Of a DNA stretch of 64,000 nucleotides, positions 16,764 to 31,700 are shown in pieces. The notes below the pieces were generated by a model that was not told the origin of the DNA, ran no database searches, and saw nothing but the letters and a program-made list of their open reading frames with translations. This DNA is from Branchiostoma floridae (lineage: Eukaryota; Chordata; Leptocardii; Amphioxiformes; Branchiostomatidae), in contig NC_049996.1 in NCBI RefSeq assembly GCF_000003815.2, positions 12,777,131 to 12,841,130 on the forward strand. Reading direction: 5' to 3'. Within the stretch, counting starts at the first letter, position 1. Each line of letters begins with the position of its first letter. The position numbers and the translations under genes are program-made.

Positions 16764-19700
16764 GTGAGTGCTCGCTTGCGTGTGTGTGGTGTGTGCGAAC
16801 TTTTGGCCATGTGCCTTTACTACGTCAAGTTGACGAAAAGTTTTCTTGCATTACGTTTCATCCTTTGCTCTAGGATTTTACCAAACTAGGGCTTTCGAAA
16901 GAAAGGGGAAGTCTTCCATTATATAATTTGGATGATCCCGTAGTATACCACAGTTGGCAGTTACGTGTACAAACGATAACCCCGGCGGGAGAAAGCGGGG
17001 TCACCCCCGGGTAGGCCCGTACCAACCTCCCTTACTATATTTACAAACATTCGGCAAGATAATCCCTCTGACACAAGAAAACTATGCACGAAGAAGTACG
17101 ACTTAAGACATCTTGACGATCCTAGCGTCTCCTTTTCCTCGATGTTTCTCAAGCCGATAGCGGCGTCTTGCTTCACACCTTCTGTGATTTTTTGGAGATC
17201 CCTCTTGGATCACAGGTCGCGGGTTCTAATCCACTTACAGCGGATTTCGAGAGGTGTTCAAGAATCTCCTAATTCTTCTGTACACGCTTAAAAGTACCAA
17301 CAACAATGAGGCTCGATTAACACGTGTTTATTCTAGCAGTTAGGATCAAAAATACACGTGAATCGTTACTTCTTTCCACCGGTTATAACCAGGCGTGAAA
17401 CTTAAGCAGTTGTCACATATGTTCTGGATTTACCGGTCCTATACCAACTTGTGGTCAAAACTTTCAAAATATACCCTCCCAACAGTACATTATTTTGTCA
17501 AAATACACGCTTGTACTCTGTTTAGGAATATAAACTACCGTGTGTGATGGAATATATTTGCCAATGCTACTGAAATGCTACCTGTGAGTTTGGCATGGGG
17601 GCCGCCATTTTATCCAAGACACGTCAAGGCTACTGCTAAGAAAAGCTTCAAGATGTTGAGGGGGAGGGCATTCTAGAAGGCACATGCTAGTGTTTAAGTT
17701 AAGACATAATCACTAAAGGTATTAGTCTGAGCACTAATCTAATAAGCAGGATGTGCTTTGATTAAACTATTTAGAGTTGTACCCGAAGTTGGATAATTTG
17801 AAAAGTAAAGAAAAATAAACAAAAGCTTTTGTGTGGACAATAGTTTCTTTCACTCCATACCTGTACAAACATAGTATCTAAAATATTACACACAAAAATG
17901 ATGTGAAACTTTCCTGATTGAATCAAGGTAAATGATACAAATTTCAGGTGTTTTCATTGTTGTATGAAGAATTTTCATAATACAATCATTCCCTCGCTTG
18001 ATATTCAATATATCGTTACCTGTTTTCTTTATGATAACAGTTTCAAATTTCTGTGTGCAGTTTTTGTTACTTGTTCATAAAAATTGATACTAGCGACCTT
18101 AGAAAAACTTTTTACAGATTAACCAATTATATGAGATAAGAATTTAACATTTTTGAAGAAAGCTGTATCCACTTTGCAAGAAAAGAATACCAGCTGAAAA
18201 AGAAAAGACCTTAAAACACCAGACACGTTTGAATAGAAGTTCTTTCATACGCAACCAAGTGTGAGTTACCTAACCAATGTAGTTGATTGTGTACAAAAAC
18301 TTTGTTTTCCAGTGACGAAACAATTTTATACTTTTTTTTCTTCAATCTATGTGCATGTTGTAGAGCAGACTAGATCTCCATGTAAAATTTGTGGAATTTC
18401 GAGTATGTTTTGGGTCATATAGACTGTCTGACTAGAGAGAAATTCAGATTTGATAGAAAAAAAATGCTTTTCTTTCTTTTCCCTTTGAAATTTGACTCAA
18501 AACATCTTGACATTATTATTCTATTGTTGCCCATGTTACTGTGTTTGTCAGAAACTTTTTAACTACAGAAAATGATGTAATTTTTGTGTGACATTTTCAC
18601 CCAGTGCCTGGCACCGGATGGCACCAAAGAAATCGCTGACTAATGTTGACTAAAAGTTGAGTCGCGACGTTTATTATGTTTATAGTAAAGAAAAAGAAAA
18701 TGAGATTCAGAGGAAACCGATTTTTATAGCTTCCACAAGAAGAGGGATATGACGACAACGCACCGTAGACTTTAACAACCAGTCACTAAAAGGTTTACAA
18801 CTGATTTGTTTGTGACGCCCTACTGCTAAGTAGGTTTTACCCGATCAAACTTATATATGCACATGGTTGGTAGCACATTGCTAAGCACAGACAGAAGCTG
18901 AGAGGAAATATTTGATCTGTAATTGACTTCCGAAATGCGTGTTTGAAAATTTACCACCACTATTAGATAACGTTGAAGTGCTTTAAAGGGGGCGGTGTAG
19001 GGCTTCCAACTCAAGGTTGAGAAACACCTAACCCCATGCAAATTGGTTTATCAGACCAGGAATTTTTGCATTATGAATAAGACATGGTTCAAGTCTTTCC
19101 AATGGGTACCACCCCTTGGTAGGCAGCGGTCTGTCAACAGGGACAGGTTTGCCCAAACAACGCCCCCTTTGGTTGCCCTAGCTCGGACACTCTTACAAAC
19201 CAAATTGAGAGGTTGTTAAATAGACCTGTTGACGGACCGTTTATCAATGTGTATATATAACTGCAGATGAAGAGCTGTAGAGTAAGTTTAAATAGGAGGC
19301 TGTACAAAGAAGGGTGAGCTCCTGGTCAAATACCTGATATTTCACCTCATTGTGTACATAGCCACACACCTGATTACAGGCAAACTGCACGGATTTTCTG
19401 GCTGTGAGTTCAGTTTTCAAACTGACAGATCGTGTCTGTGATTGTTTGAGGGGAAGAGTAGCCTGCTTGCCATTCTAATTAGTTTACTGGGGCTCCCATA
19501 CTTGCTAAACTAAATAGGACTGTACCCAGACTGTCACAAGAGGTCAGTTATGAAACAAAATGGATGAGGGATTGTGTAACACCTGGAAAGTATAAGAACA
19601 GACAGTCTTTTTCTCCTTCCACTTATTTTTTTCTGGTGAGTGCATTCAATTGTAAAAGTGATAATGTCAGATTCATGCAAAAAAAGTGCAAGAAGAAGGA

Positions 19701-22700
19701 AATACAAGAATGATTTGATAAAGCTGAGAGATGTCAGTTCACTCAGATTTATTAACGAAAAAAGAATCTTTACGAATACAAATAAAACAGTAGCATATAC
19801 AATTTAATGTTATAGTAGTATGAGTAACAGTTCATGTAGTAGCATTGCAATGATGTGTACCATATTCTCATTGTCTTCAAACTTTTATTCTTAACAACAT
19901 GTACATGTACAGCATACTATACATAATTTTCATACATGTAATACAAAGCTATTGAAGTTCAGTGATTTTCATACATTTTTATGCTGGCACTCATTTTTGA
20001 AATTGTTACTATTTCCATCTGCCGTGGATTATAACAGTTTCCCCTAAAAGTCCACTAAGTTATGACTTTTCAGCATAGGACTAGGAAGAAAGCTTTCTTG
20101 GCATGTTGGTGCCTGGGTGCCACCATGTCAAGGAAAGACTTGATTGGAGTATTTAGGGGGCGTATCTCACCTGCTGGAACCAGTGGTAACCAGAAACCCG
20201 TCATGTGACCTGTCACAGATGCCAGTTCTGTCTTGGGGGGAAGGGGGCAAATGGGTTCAACCTACATGATGCTAAGGCAGACATTCATGGTATTTCTAGA
20301 TAGACCAAACCCACAAACCCACTGCAAATATTTCATGGTTTACAGTAATCTGCTATCATAGGTTGGAAAGGAAGGTTGGACATCCAGGTAATAACTTAAA
20401 TAAGATACACAATACAAAAGTTGCTCAAGCAACTGGATACGTTTTGTAAATGTCCGCGTTCCCAGACGGAAGCACAGAGAAGCGACTGTATATAGTGTAT
20501 AGTGAATGTCAGAGCTAGAAGCGACTGTATATAGTATATAATGAACGCCGGAGCGAACTACTTTCCGGATGGTACCCAGGCTACTATCTTTCATCATTGT
20601 TTCAAATTTCATAGTGGTTTTCCTTCCCAATCTGTGGAGATAATAATAGTAATGGAGGTTAGGGTTTGATACACCACCGTTATCACCTGGCTATCACTGG
20701 GTACATAATCCCTGCAACTAAAAATTAAAGATGCAAAAAGGATTCAGAAGTTGATAAGAGATTTTATGATTATTTGTCATTTTGTATGTACTGTAACAAA
20801 AGGATGTTCTATTTTGAAATTGTAACCTCTTTGTCTTTCTAATACCTTTGTGGAAGTTTGGCTTAGCCAACAGGAAAATATCTCTAGTTGAATAGACTTT
20901 CAGTTTCTCAAGGTACCAGATGTTTTTCAATGCTAGGCATGTCTCAAGCTACAAAGGCTAGTAGCCTACAGTTTTGCAAGTCATGTTCAAGATGACATTT
21001 AATGTGTATCACGTTGTCAGTACTACAGTAGTGAATGTAAACAGGAAGCCACCTGTTTGATTAGCCAGAAGTCTGTACCAACCTGTGGAAGGATGTGGTC
21101 AGAAATAGAGTCTGGTAAACATGCTAACTAACAGTCCCTTACACAACCAGATGTCTTCTGTATAGTGACTTGTGCATTTTCTGCTTATGTAATACTAAAA
21201 GAGTGGTCCAAAGAGGGCTCACTTTGTTTGGGACTAAATGCTTTGTCAGACCATCAGAGCATTGATGTTCATACAGTGTAATGTTAGTTCACCTTTATCC
21301 GCGGGGTAACCTATATCCGTTGTGCTGCTAAACAGGGTATTCAGGGATATTAAGTCGATGGACGGTAGTTTCAAATTGTGATATTTTCAAAACATTGCAG
21401 TTTGAAACCATCATCTGTTGACTTTATACCCCTAAATACATTGTTCTTAAAAAGAACGGATTAAGATTACCCCACGGATAAAGGTGAACTTGTGTAACAT
21501 TTTATGCCTACAAAGTCAATGCTAAAATTGAAGATGTTATTGAACTGGGTTGCGAAAGTACTCTGAACATTTGAAAGGAAAAAAAAAAGGAAGACAAAAA
21601 GATGGCATGCATCTAGCTAAGGCAATGTCAGCTGTCTATGCCTCTATGGTCAAGGTCATTATTTCTTGGGTGGAAAAAGTGATACAGTGAAACCTGTCTA
21701 TAGGGTTCACTAGAGGGACCGACAAAAACTGACCACAATGGCCAAGTGGCCCCTACACTCAGGTGACCCCTAAGGCAGGTTTCACTGTATTCCAAAGTTG
21801 TTGGAAAAGCCATTATAATATAACCTTCAAGTTCAAGGACTCCTTAGTTAGCAGTACTAGTTAAGGACATCTGTGATGAATTGTCCATGGACAGTTGTGT
21901 TACTCATCTCGTGTAGGATATCCTGACTAAGGTAACAGCATCCTTAGCCAAGAACTTGATCTTGGGGCTTGAACTTGAAAGCACAGTGCCCTGGCAAGAG
22001 GACTCTACAGTCACATGTACCTTGTTATTGTGATGCCCCTAGGTTTCAACCTCAAGTCTGATCTTCAAGCAGATGTTAGGGGGAAAGATGAGGATGTTTT
22101 GGGCTGTTCGATTCCTGTGTTATGTCAAGTCCTTTGTTACGTTGTGTTCCGAAACAATCTACCACAGTACTCCCCAAACATCTGCTTGGAGGGACCTGCA
22201 GTTTCATAACTTACAGTAAATCTTGAAACTGTTGGAACATTATTGAGGAAGAGACAATATGTAAGTGACTGTTACTTGCTCAGTTTGTTCCAGGAGTTCA
22301 AAGTTCTAAGTGAAGAGATCCATGGCACCTGGCCAGTATTCACTTGGCACAAAACCAAGCAGATGTTTGGATGTCAAATTTTAACATTTTCTGGCCGCCC
22401 CTTTTCCCTGGTAAGAACAACGAGGCAATGGCTGAAAATGTTACAGTTTTAATCGGTTTCAAAGGTCTGCCAACAGATTACATGTGGTCTGCTCTTAAAC
22501 CTTGTTCACTTCTAAGTAGTGTTCAGTCCAATGTTACCTGTAAGTCTGTTGGTATAGCTGCCTGCGGTATTGACATAGCACCCAAGGTTGGCATTGTTCC
22601 CTAATCAATGGAAATTGATGCTCAAAGCCAGAATAACTCACTAAGCCCATGCAACACAAAAGCCAGCAAATCCTTTCATGCTAGTTCTTTCCAGGTTAAT

Positions 22701-25700
22701 CTGCTGTGGTTAAATCTATTCTGGTGGAGGTGATTTTTGGGCCCTGTTTCTGATCGAATTAGTTCCACTGAGTTAGCCTGAGTGACCACTGGCTCAATCC
22801 TTTCCCCTGAAAGCGAATGTGTTAGCCAGCGAGCGAAAGGATTGAGCCAGCGGTCACTACGAAGGATGGTATTCAGGCTACCAATGATGCAAATGTATGA
22901 TTGAAAACAACAGCAAAACACACTAATCATAAAAAATTTGTCCCTTGTCTATGACAGTTAATTGTTATCATATTTGTATTTGTAGGGAGGGCTGTGGAGA
23001 ATGGAGGATGATAAATTGATAACTGTTGTGTAATTTATATATTTAGAATTGCTGATTCTACTGGTACAAATTGCGATCGGGATCTCTCCTAGGAAAATCG
23101 ACGATTCTACTGGATCGTGATCTCTACTGTGACATATACATGTACATGTACATGTATGTGTGTTTTGTCATGTCCATGGGGATTGGAAAGGTTTGTTGTA
23201 GGTTATTCATGTGATTTCTATGGTGGCTACAGTTCATTTGAAAACAAGAACTTCAAGCAGCACTTTTCACTTTTCTCATTAGGTAATGGGAGGGTGGGGG
23301 TAATGAGTTCGAATGTTTACTAATACTTACCATGACACAGAACTAAGTAGCCAGCACAAAGAGTTGGCAAATGTTTGCAAATGCAGCAGAAACTTAAAAT
23401 TTCTCAAAGTCTTTCTCATAATTTGTTCTTAAAATGATGCGAAGCAGAAATAATGGATTTAGTGCGAATTGTAAGCCTAGTCCAACAAAAGTCGCCTGTC
23501 AGCAGTGGAGTTTCAGCCAACCACAATGCCGTGTGTTCTTGGGTTACCACCTGATATCCTGACCAAAACATATTACCTGGGAAAGTTCTCTGACCTCGCT
23601 GTGGTTGAAAACAATGTCATTCACGGTTGAAAACATTGTCGTTTCACGGTTGCGTAATGGAGACCTTGGCGGTAAAAGAGGTTCAGCAATGTTCTATTGT
23701 ACAATTGTGGCAACTGAAAGGGACAGTAGGGGACTGTAATGGTTTCTTCCCCCCCCCCCCCCCTGTTTTTCAATAACATACATCTTTGACTCGTAATTAT
23801 CAACTTGTTAGACAGTCGTTCGGTAGAGCTACTTTCCAAGTACATTTGTACTTCCCAAGCAGAGGTTTTGGTTGCAGGGTTAGCCCTATTGCCCAGGGCT
23901 AGTGAAAGTGCTGATCGGGCAAGTGTATGACCTACCTGACTTGCCCGATCGGGCAAGTAAGATTTTTCCATTGAGTTGAGTGAGCTTTTCATATACTTGT
24001 CACTTTTTATAGTCATGACATCAAGCAATGGTCAACATAGAAAAATAGAGGCAATGATAAAAATTTGATTGCTGGAAGTGAAAATGCATATATGCACACA
24101 TGACATTTGAATTTTGGGCAAGTGAAAAGTTGGTTCGGGCAAGTAAATTTTTTATGTGCTTGCCCGATAGGACAAGTAAATGTTAGAAAACTGGGTCTTT
24201 CTACAGTTCCATGTTTCACAAGTACTGGCCATGGTTTCTTTCATTTTCCTTTGTCTAGAAGCCACTGCAGTATTGTGGCCACCTCTGCTTGGAGAGTAGA
24301 GTAGAACCACAAGTCAAGGACAGTCAACAGCCTTGTAAATGTGTAGTGGTGCTTCCCTGTGGTTGCCAAAGGAGTGCGGAAACAAGCTCTTGTAACATTG
24401 AGCACTTTGTATTTACTGGTGGCCATCCTGACATAAAGAAAACATCACAAAATAGAAAGCCCGTAAAAATGCCTAAAATTAGTAAAAACACATAAAAAAC
24501 AGTCAGAGCCAAACCTCTGCTTGGAGAGTAGACATAATGGGGTCAATACACCCGAGAACACATAAGGTAGCCTTGACACAGGTGTGGGATGTTCTGACTC
24601 AGTAAACTTTTGTTAGTTAGTGTGAGGCTTTGTTGGTTTCATGGTCTTGTGACATACATACATGTACTATGTAATTGGCCTGAAAAAAGGCCCAGGGTGA
24701 TGAAACACATGATCAAGAGATGAAGAGACATGCCTAACTAGAGGTGATAAGCCAAATATATTCTCAGGTCTGATTGGCCCTTACATTGTACCTAACACCA
24801 ATGATGAAAGGCCCCATTTGTATCATGGCTCCAGTGTCTGTGATGATAAATATGAATGAATTCTGCTGATGTAAATTGTGTCTACGCCCTAAAGTCTCTT
24901 ACTAGTGTGATTGTAGACATGACTTCAAATGGAGACATCTTAACAAAGACTTGTAAAGAGGAAAGTTATGGCCTCAGACATGGTTGAGCAGCTATATTTG
25001 CTTGGTGGGTGGGTGGAGCGGCACTGTGCATGCTATTTTTACAGTTGGTCGCTAATGAATGACAGTTAACCTCCACAGAATTTAGCATGTTCGAAACAAC
25101 TTTCATTTAACGATGGTCTTGAAATTGGCCAAACCTTGTCAAGCAGAAACAAAAATAACAGGAGTACAAAAACAAACCAAGTTATTTGGGTCACAGTAAG
25201 TGAATTTTATGGATTACATCATTAGCAGAATCCAAGTCTAATGCAAAAGTGCAGAAAAAAAACAATATGGGTTTTAAAAAAATACATCTATTAGATTCTT
25301 AAAATACTACTAGAGAAGAGACCCTCTGCAAGAACAAATCAATTTACCAGGAACCCCCATGCAGGCCCTCCCAAATGTTTTATGTTCTGTTCCTTTGTTA
25401 TCTACATTGGACATTATTCCTTCCACCACCCAGATTCTCTGCTGTCTTCCTTATCAAAACAAGACAATTTTCTTTAACCTAAGACAAGGCTGCTCAAGTC
25501 AAGGTCAAGACTAGGAGGGGTAACTAGAAATGCTACCCTGAATCACAGAGCCTTTTATCAGTAGTATCATCTCTGCACTTGTTCCAAATGTTTAGAATCA
25601 GACAATGATAACCATTATCAGAAACAGGTTGGCAGGAAACGTGAGCAGATACAAGTACATGTAGGTACTAGTATCATTGTCATAAATTCTCATTTTGAAG

Positions 25701-28700
25701 TGAGTGTACAAAAGAATATAGGGAAATTGTATATCTATCATATGTTTCCTTGTGATATCACTATCAATCAATGCTATAGACTTGCATTGTATGTGTTGCT
25801 TGCTACATTTGTATACCCTTTGACGTTTTTTTTTTCAATTGCCCCATTGGGGTATTTTGTAATAATAGCCGTGTATAATAGTGTTGTTGCAATCTAATGA
25901 ATTTCCAACAAAAATTAGGAAAAGTTACGATTAAGTTCTTTTATTCATATGAAAATCTTCTCAGAGCATACTGGAGAAATATAGTCTATTTTCAGACTTT
26001 GGGAAAGCTGAAGAAGCCTGGCACAAGATAAGATAAGGACCAGGTGTACATTTTAAGTCATAGAAGTCTTTGCTGATTAATGTCAATTCTCAAGAACCAT
26101 CCGCTGTAAAAGATGGAAGGAAGTTTGTAAGTACAATATCTTGACCTTATCATATCCCTTCTGGAATAATACTGAAGTAATGTACACCAGATTGAAGGCA
26201 ATTCCTTGACTTAAAGTGGTTTGGACAGAAGCCAGACTTGCCCCCCTCCCATCATGATGATTACAAGCATATCCTCTTTCCGTTCTCAAGCAATTTCTCA
26301 TCAGAACCCTTCCTGAGTGTCCTTACATAAGGACTTAGTATAGATATTCATTTCTGTAATGAACTGAAGTCCTCGGTTTTGTATGCTCGTGAGTAGTGAC
26401 GGAGAATTACATTTGTATAGTATAAAGAAGCGTATAGGAAAGAGTCACTTGTACAGAAGTTCTAATCAAAGAATTGAGGTTACAGAACGTAGTATTCATC
26501 CACAACCCAAAGTTGATAGTAGATTGTGAAGTATTACATCACAGCAGTCAAATAAGCCTTCAGTTTTCTGTGCACGAAAACGATGTGAAAGCTGTCGTGT
26601 AATCGGCAGAGGAATATGTCAGTTTTGACACTATATTATTTGAGATTATGATGTTTGTTTGGTTGTCATGAAATTTTCTTGTACTTTCCTTGTACACCCT
26701 ACTGTGAATTTTGAAGCATTGGGTCCATGTGAATCTCCATAGTTTAAAAGAAATTGTGTGTTCCGCTACCTAACTGGTAGGAGAGCACAGTATCTTGACC
26801 TATGGGTTGTCTGAAAGCTTTCCTCAGGTCGTGAGTGAGGTAACTGCTGGGATATGACCTGGAGGGCTCTGTTACTGTTACCTGCAGGTTCAAGGGGACA
26901 ACCCATTATGTGATTGGTACTGATACATGTAGTTTAAGGGGACGTTTCATTATGGTACCGGTAGTTAAAGGGTATGATTACCTTTACCAAGAATGTAATT
27001 TCCATATCATTTGTGTTTGGGTTTTTTGCGTGCACGTGGTTGATTTACTCAAGTAGTTGTGATATTTGGTATGTGGATGATTTGTGTTTTAAAAATAAAC
27101 TATAGTGTAATGATTAACAATTTCAATCATAGACCACCTAGCGGATTTTTATGGTTCTGCAGCAGAAGTCCCGGTTTTCATATCTCTCCACCTGGACTTG
27201 CTGTAGTCATAACAAGTGGTGTAAGTTTGGGCCACCTAGCAGCTTTTTTTTACCTGCAGGATCCAATTTTATTTGAGAAAGGGTTGACGTCATCATCATG
27301 ATTTTTGTATGCCAATTGCAAAAATTTGTCCTCACAGGAACATCCTGTCATTAGTGAGAAAAGTCCTAACAGGAACATCAATTTTGCTATAAAAATTGGC
27401 AAGCTTTTGTACAATCTGGTTTCCTCTGATGACATATTAGTTTGACAGATACAGAAGTAACTTAACTGTTAGCTTGGCAAAGCTTGACCTTCTATGACAT
27501 TTGGGCTACTAAGGAGTCCACCGAGCTCAGGGAAGGTTTGTTTATTTTGAGGATCCAGCCAAGACATTTCAGGGGGTTGAGGAGGGTCAAGGGTACAGAA
27601 AGTACAAACATTCTAGCAGGCAGGAGAGATTGTTACAATTCGCAGACTCCTAGTCCTAGCTCTTACTTTCTTCTGAAACACAAGGAACTCTTCAAAGAAC
27701 AAAGCAAAATGTACAGATTAGAGTTATTGTAGTTGACTTACTTTTGACATTGGGCATGAAATATTACTGTATTTTTAAAGTCATAAATTGAAATATAGTT
27801 TCATTTTTTCTGAAGATAGATGACCACAGTTAAATGCATTGCAGTTAAAAATAAAATCGTAGACTTTAGGTATAGAAAATTCCGCTTGTACTTTTAGATC
27901 ACTTTACTTCAAACGGTGACAAAGAGTTACTCTAAATGCTGTAAGTTTTGTTTCTGTTGGGGTCACTATACTTTTGTTTTTTATAAGTATTACATGTACA
28001 TGATATACTACATAGACTGATAGTAACTTCACGATATACAACAGTAGTTAGTGACAGCATGATGGCTTGTAGGACTTGACACCTGATCCCAGAGGCTATA
28101 ACCTGTCTGACCCCTGGATGTCTATTAAGCCAGTTACAGCTTTTGGGGGTGGTACATTTTACTGGGGATTCCTTTATCATGTGGAGGAAGACTGAATAAA
28201 ACAAAATTTTCAAGTTTTTTTGAGAGAGTTTTTTGAGAGAGAGACATGAGGTTTATCTAAGATAGCGAACATTTGCAGGCATTAGTAAACTAGAAATACT
28301 GTATGATTTCATAGAGAGAAGAAGCTACTACTAGAGCATAGATTTGCAGTAGTACATGTGTATAATGTTTAGTATTATGTAAGACTTAATGTTAACATTG
28401 TTAGTAGTATTAGCTTCTTGTATTCATTACATCATGTATAAATTGTGTAGATTTCTAGACATTTTTTTTCATATCGACCATATCTTTTTTACCCAATGTG
28501 CCTCTCATATTATGAAACTGTACTGCTGTTACGCAAGTGGTTTGGGCTAAATGGTCTAGCTTCTTCGGTCGCTCCCATTGCCTTGTTGCCTAAACATTGT
28601 ATAAACTACTTTGCTTTAGTTACATAGCCAGATTTGCATGCCATATATCACCTGGTTTATATCTTTATTATACACTTCAGCAGGTGATAAACCCGAATGT

Positions 28701-31700
28701 TTTGGCAACACTGGAGGCCATTATTTGAAATCTGAGAGCGCTGAGATATTTATTAGCATAATAGCATACTTGTATTTTTCCAGTACCTTGCATAAAACAG
28801 TTGTAGCACACCTCTCAAAAGTAAAAGCAATTTAGATAGCTAGATAGATAATAACTCCAAAATGGTGAAATGTAATTTTTTCAAAAAGTTAAATCTGCAC
28901 AGAGAGATAAAACAAAAGTGGGGATATAATCATATATGTCGAGCCACTGCCATAGTTTAAAAGGGCAATACCTGCTGCACTTCTACCACAAGGCACCAGA
29001 GGGAGCATTGCTTATGCAATTGAATCCATGTCACGTTGCGTAAGTCTAGAAATGTTTGCTATGTAAAGATGGGTACCCTGTAGCAGAGAAGCTTAATCTC
29101 CAAGCAGATTGTACAGTAGCATAAGATAGTATCAAAAGCTGGTAAAGGAGTGAAGCCAGCCTAGGATTAGAAGTGTGTATTGCTACAGTAGCCGCACACA
29201 CTCCTAGGCTATGTAGGCCGACTTCACTCCTTTGCCAGCTTTTGATACTATCTTATGCTACCATAAGATCTGCTTGGAGATTAGAGGAGCTGGTCTGTGT
29301 AGACCCTGAAGCATTCTTGCATTCAGGCTTTGTAATTTATCTGTAGATGCTTTAGAAATCTTTTATTACAGCGTGGCAAACACATTATACTGTAAAGTAG
29401 ATGAAACTGTTGGTCCACATCTTGTACCTGGTGCCAGGTTGCACAAGATGTCAGCAAAATAAATCAAGAGTGACAGTCTGTCTTCTGGGGGAGGTAGGGT
29501 GATGACAAGTGGACACAGGCCCCGGAATCTGCATACATGTACAAGTAGTAGTCACTGTAATCGTCATAGTCACTGTAGAATGATGTAAAAATTTTGCATG
29601 TATAAATTTGTGAAACGTGTTCTCATGCCAGCTTTTTGACTGGACTATAAAGTTATTGTGACGTGTTTACTAGAAAACCAATTGCACCAAACTTTGTGGT
29701 TAGATATTTCGGCACTCAAAGATGAAAGCTGTAATTTTGAAGTTGTTGTGTTTATATCTCCTATCCTTTGAAGTTTGCTGCACCTGACACCTGTTATACT
29801 GAGTTGCCAGAATTTTTTTAATGTTAGAGTTCATGTTTTTGCTACATATTTAAGAGCTGTCGGCACGACTGGTGTTTACCAGTTGAAGTGTAATGTAAAG
29901 CTGATTCAAGTAAGAAAGCGACCAATATGTCTAATGGAAAGATACAAAACAGATGGGTCCCTGGGACATTATTCTGTTCCAGCTGGGTTTGTGACCTGAC
30001 AGTGTGTCAACATCCTCTTCTAGAGGCCATATACTGTAAATTCACTTTTTTTTCATGGTAGAAATGTTGATGGAAGTGCTGCCCCTATGGCCGGTGAGGC
30101 TATGGGACCGGTGAGGAGGAGGAGAAATAGACAGAATATTTTTGCGGTGTTTTGAATTTTTGGTTGCAACAATTCTGTATTCTACATTGAAAATGCATAT
30201 CTGCAGTATCATGATTCTTGGTAGAGGGATCATTGCCAAATCTGTGAAAATGTTTATTGCGAAGTTCAAGTTTATGTTTATTGATATGCTCATATGTTTT
30301 TATGGCCAATTTCAAGTTCATGTGTCATGTTTACTGCATAATAAAACAGTTTCTACCAAAACATCCCCACTTGACTTGCTTTGTCAATGCCAGTTTGTGT
30401 AAACTTTAATGTGTTGCAATGGGGAATTTTCGTATAGTATAAAAGTGTTTTTGGCGAAAACAAGAGGTTTTGTCAAAAACAACATTGCTGCAAATATTTC
30501 CAGATTTACAGTAGGATGTAGTGCCCCCACTGCGTAGAGGTGTGAGATCTTGATGACATTGGAGCTTGTATTACATTCCGATCAAGGATGAGTCAAATGG
30601 GATGACCCTCACTTCTTGGAAAGACCAAGTTTGTGGGACAGTTTCCAATGATGCAATGAAATGTTTACTGAATTTAGAAGCTGACATGGTGGGTTGTTGA
30701 AATTGCATTGTAACGTCTTAGATTTGAAAGGGAGTTGCCAAATGCCAGGAAGGAAATAACGAAAGAAATTAATAACTACTGACAAATGTTTATTTAGTTG
30801 TTGTAGAAAGGCTAGATGTTACATATAGATGGTCCTGAAATGTTCTCAAGGAAGCTCAATGCATTACAAGTGACCATATTTTAAATTTTTACATAAGGGC
30901 GACCTGGCCAATATGACCACAACCACTTTTTGCTGGTCCTGTAGAAAATTCCCCATTGACACCAATCAAGAAGAATTTTCTACATGGACCAAATTTTTTC
31001 AGTACCCTGAGTGGTTTCTTGGGCAGTTTAACTGTGTATGTAGGGATAAAAATAGACTTTGATGACAATGTACAAAGATTGAAGACACAGAATGAGAGTA
31101 GTAAGACTCATGGTGACATTATTCCTATGTTTTCATCAGGTTGTACAGATTCTCAGTTCACCTGTGCCAATGGTCGCTGTATCGACTCTGACTGGAGATG
31201 TGACGGCACAGACGACTGCTTCGATAACTCAGATGAACAGTCATGTAGTAAGTGCCCATGTTACCAGTCTCACTCTGCCTTCATGAAATACCTCATAATT
31301 GTTGCTATGGCAATTTGAAAATGAAGATTAGGACTAGGACTTGTAACATGAGAATGAAGTTTTATATGATTTATGAAGTCATAGTAAATAAAGAACAATC
31401 GCTTGTCTATAAAACTGGTAAGTACAAGTACTAGTGTGTCAGTTTTTTAAGGATAGGTTGTGGCCAGCTTTCTGGTAGATTGTTTATCATAGAACACCTT
31501 CAATCACCTTTGAATCTCTAGTTAAAAAGAAGGAGTAAAGACTTAAAAGGAACCGCTACCCATACGTTTATGCCATTCAGAAGTTTTGCAATGATCGTTT
31601 TTCTCCCCAAGCATTCCCTGCCTGTGCTACGAATGAGTTCCAGTGTACAAACGGACAGTGCATCTCCCAAAGCTGGGTCTGTGATGGCGAGACTGACTGT

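Larger units (their letters stand above)
16764..31139 (+). other. Lrp2 intron 1 (14.4 kb)
   Basis: No coding exon on either strand looked convincing here. The intron holds the foldback and MITE insertions listed separately, a short tandem repeat near 20476 and a poly-C run near 23750. Most of the rest is plain AT-rich DNA in which I see nothing. Confidence 0.6.

Noticed and set aside
26755-26900. tRNA gene or SINE at CTACCTAACTGGTAGGAGAGC
   Set aside because: There is an A-box-like motif, but no acceptor stem, anticodon arm or B box could be folded in the right places.
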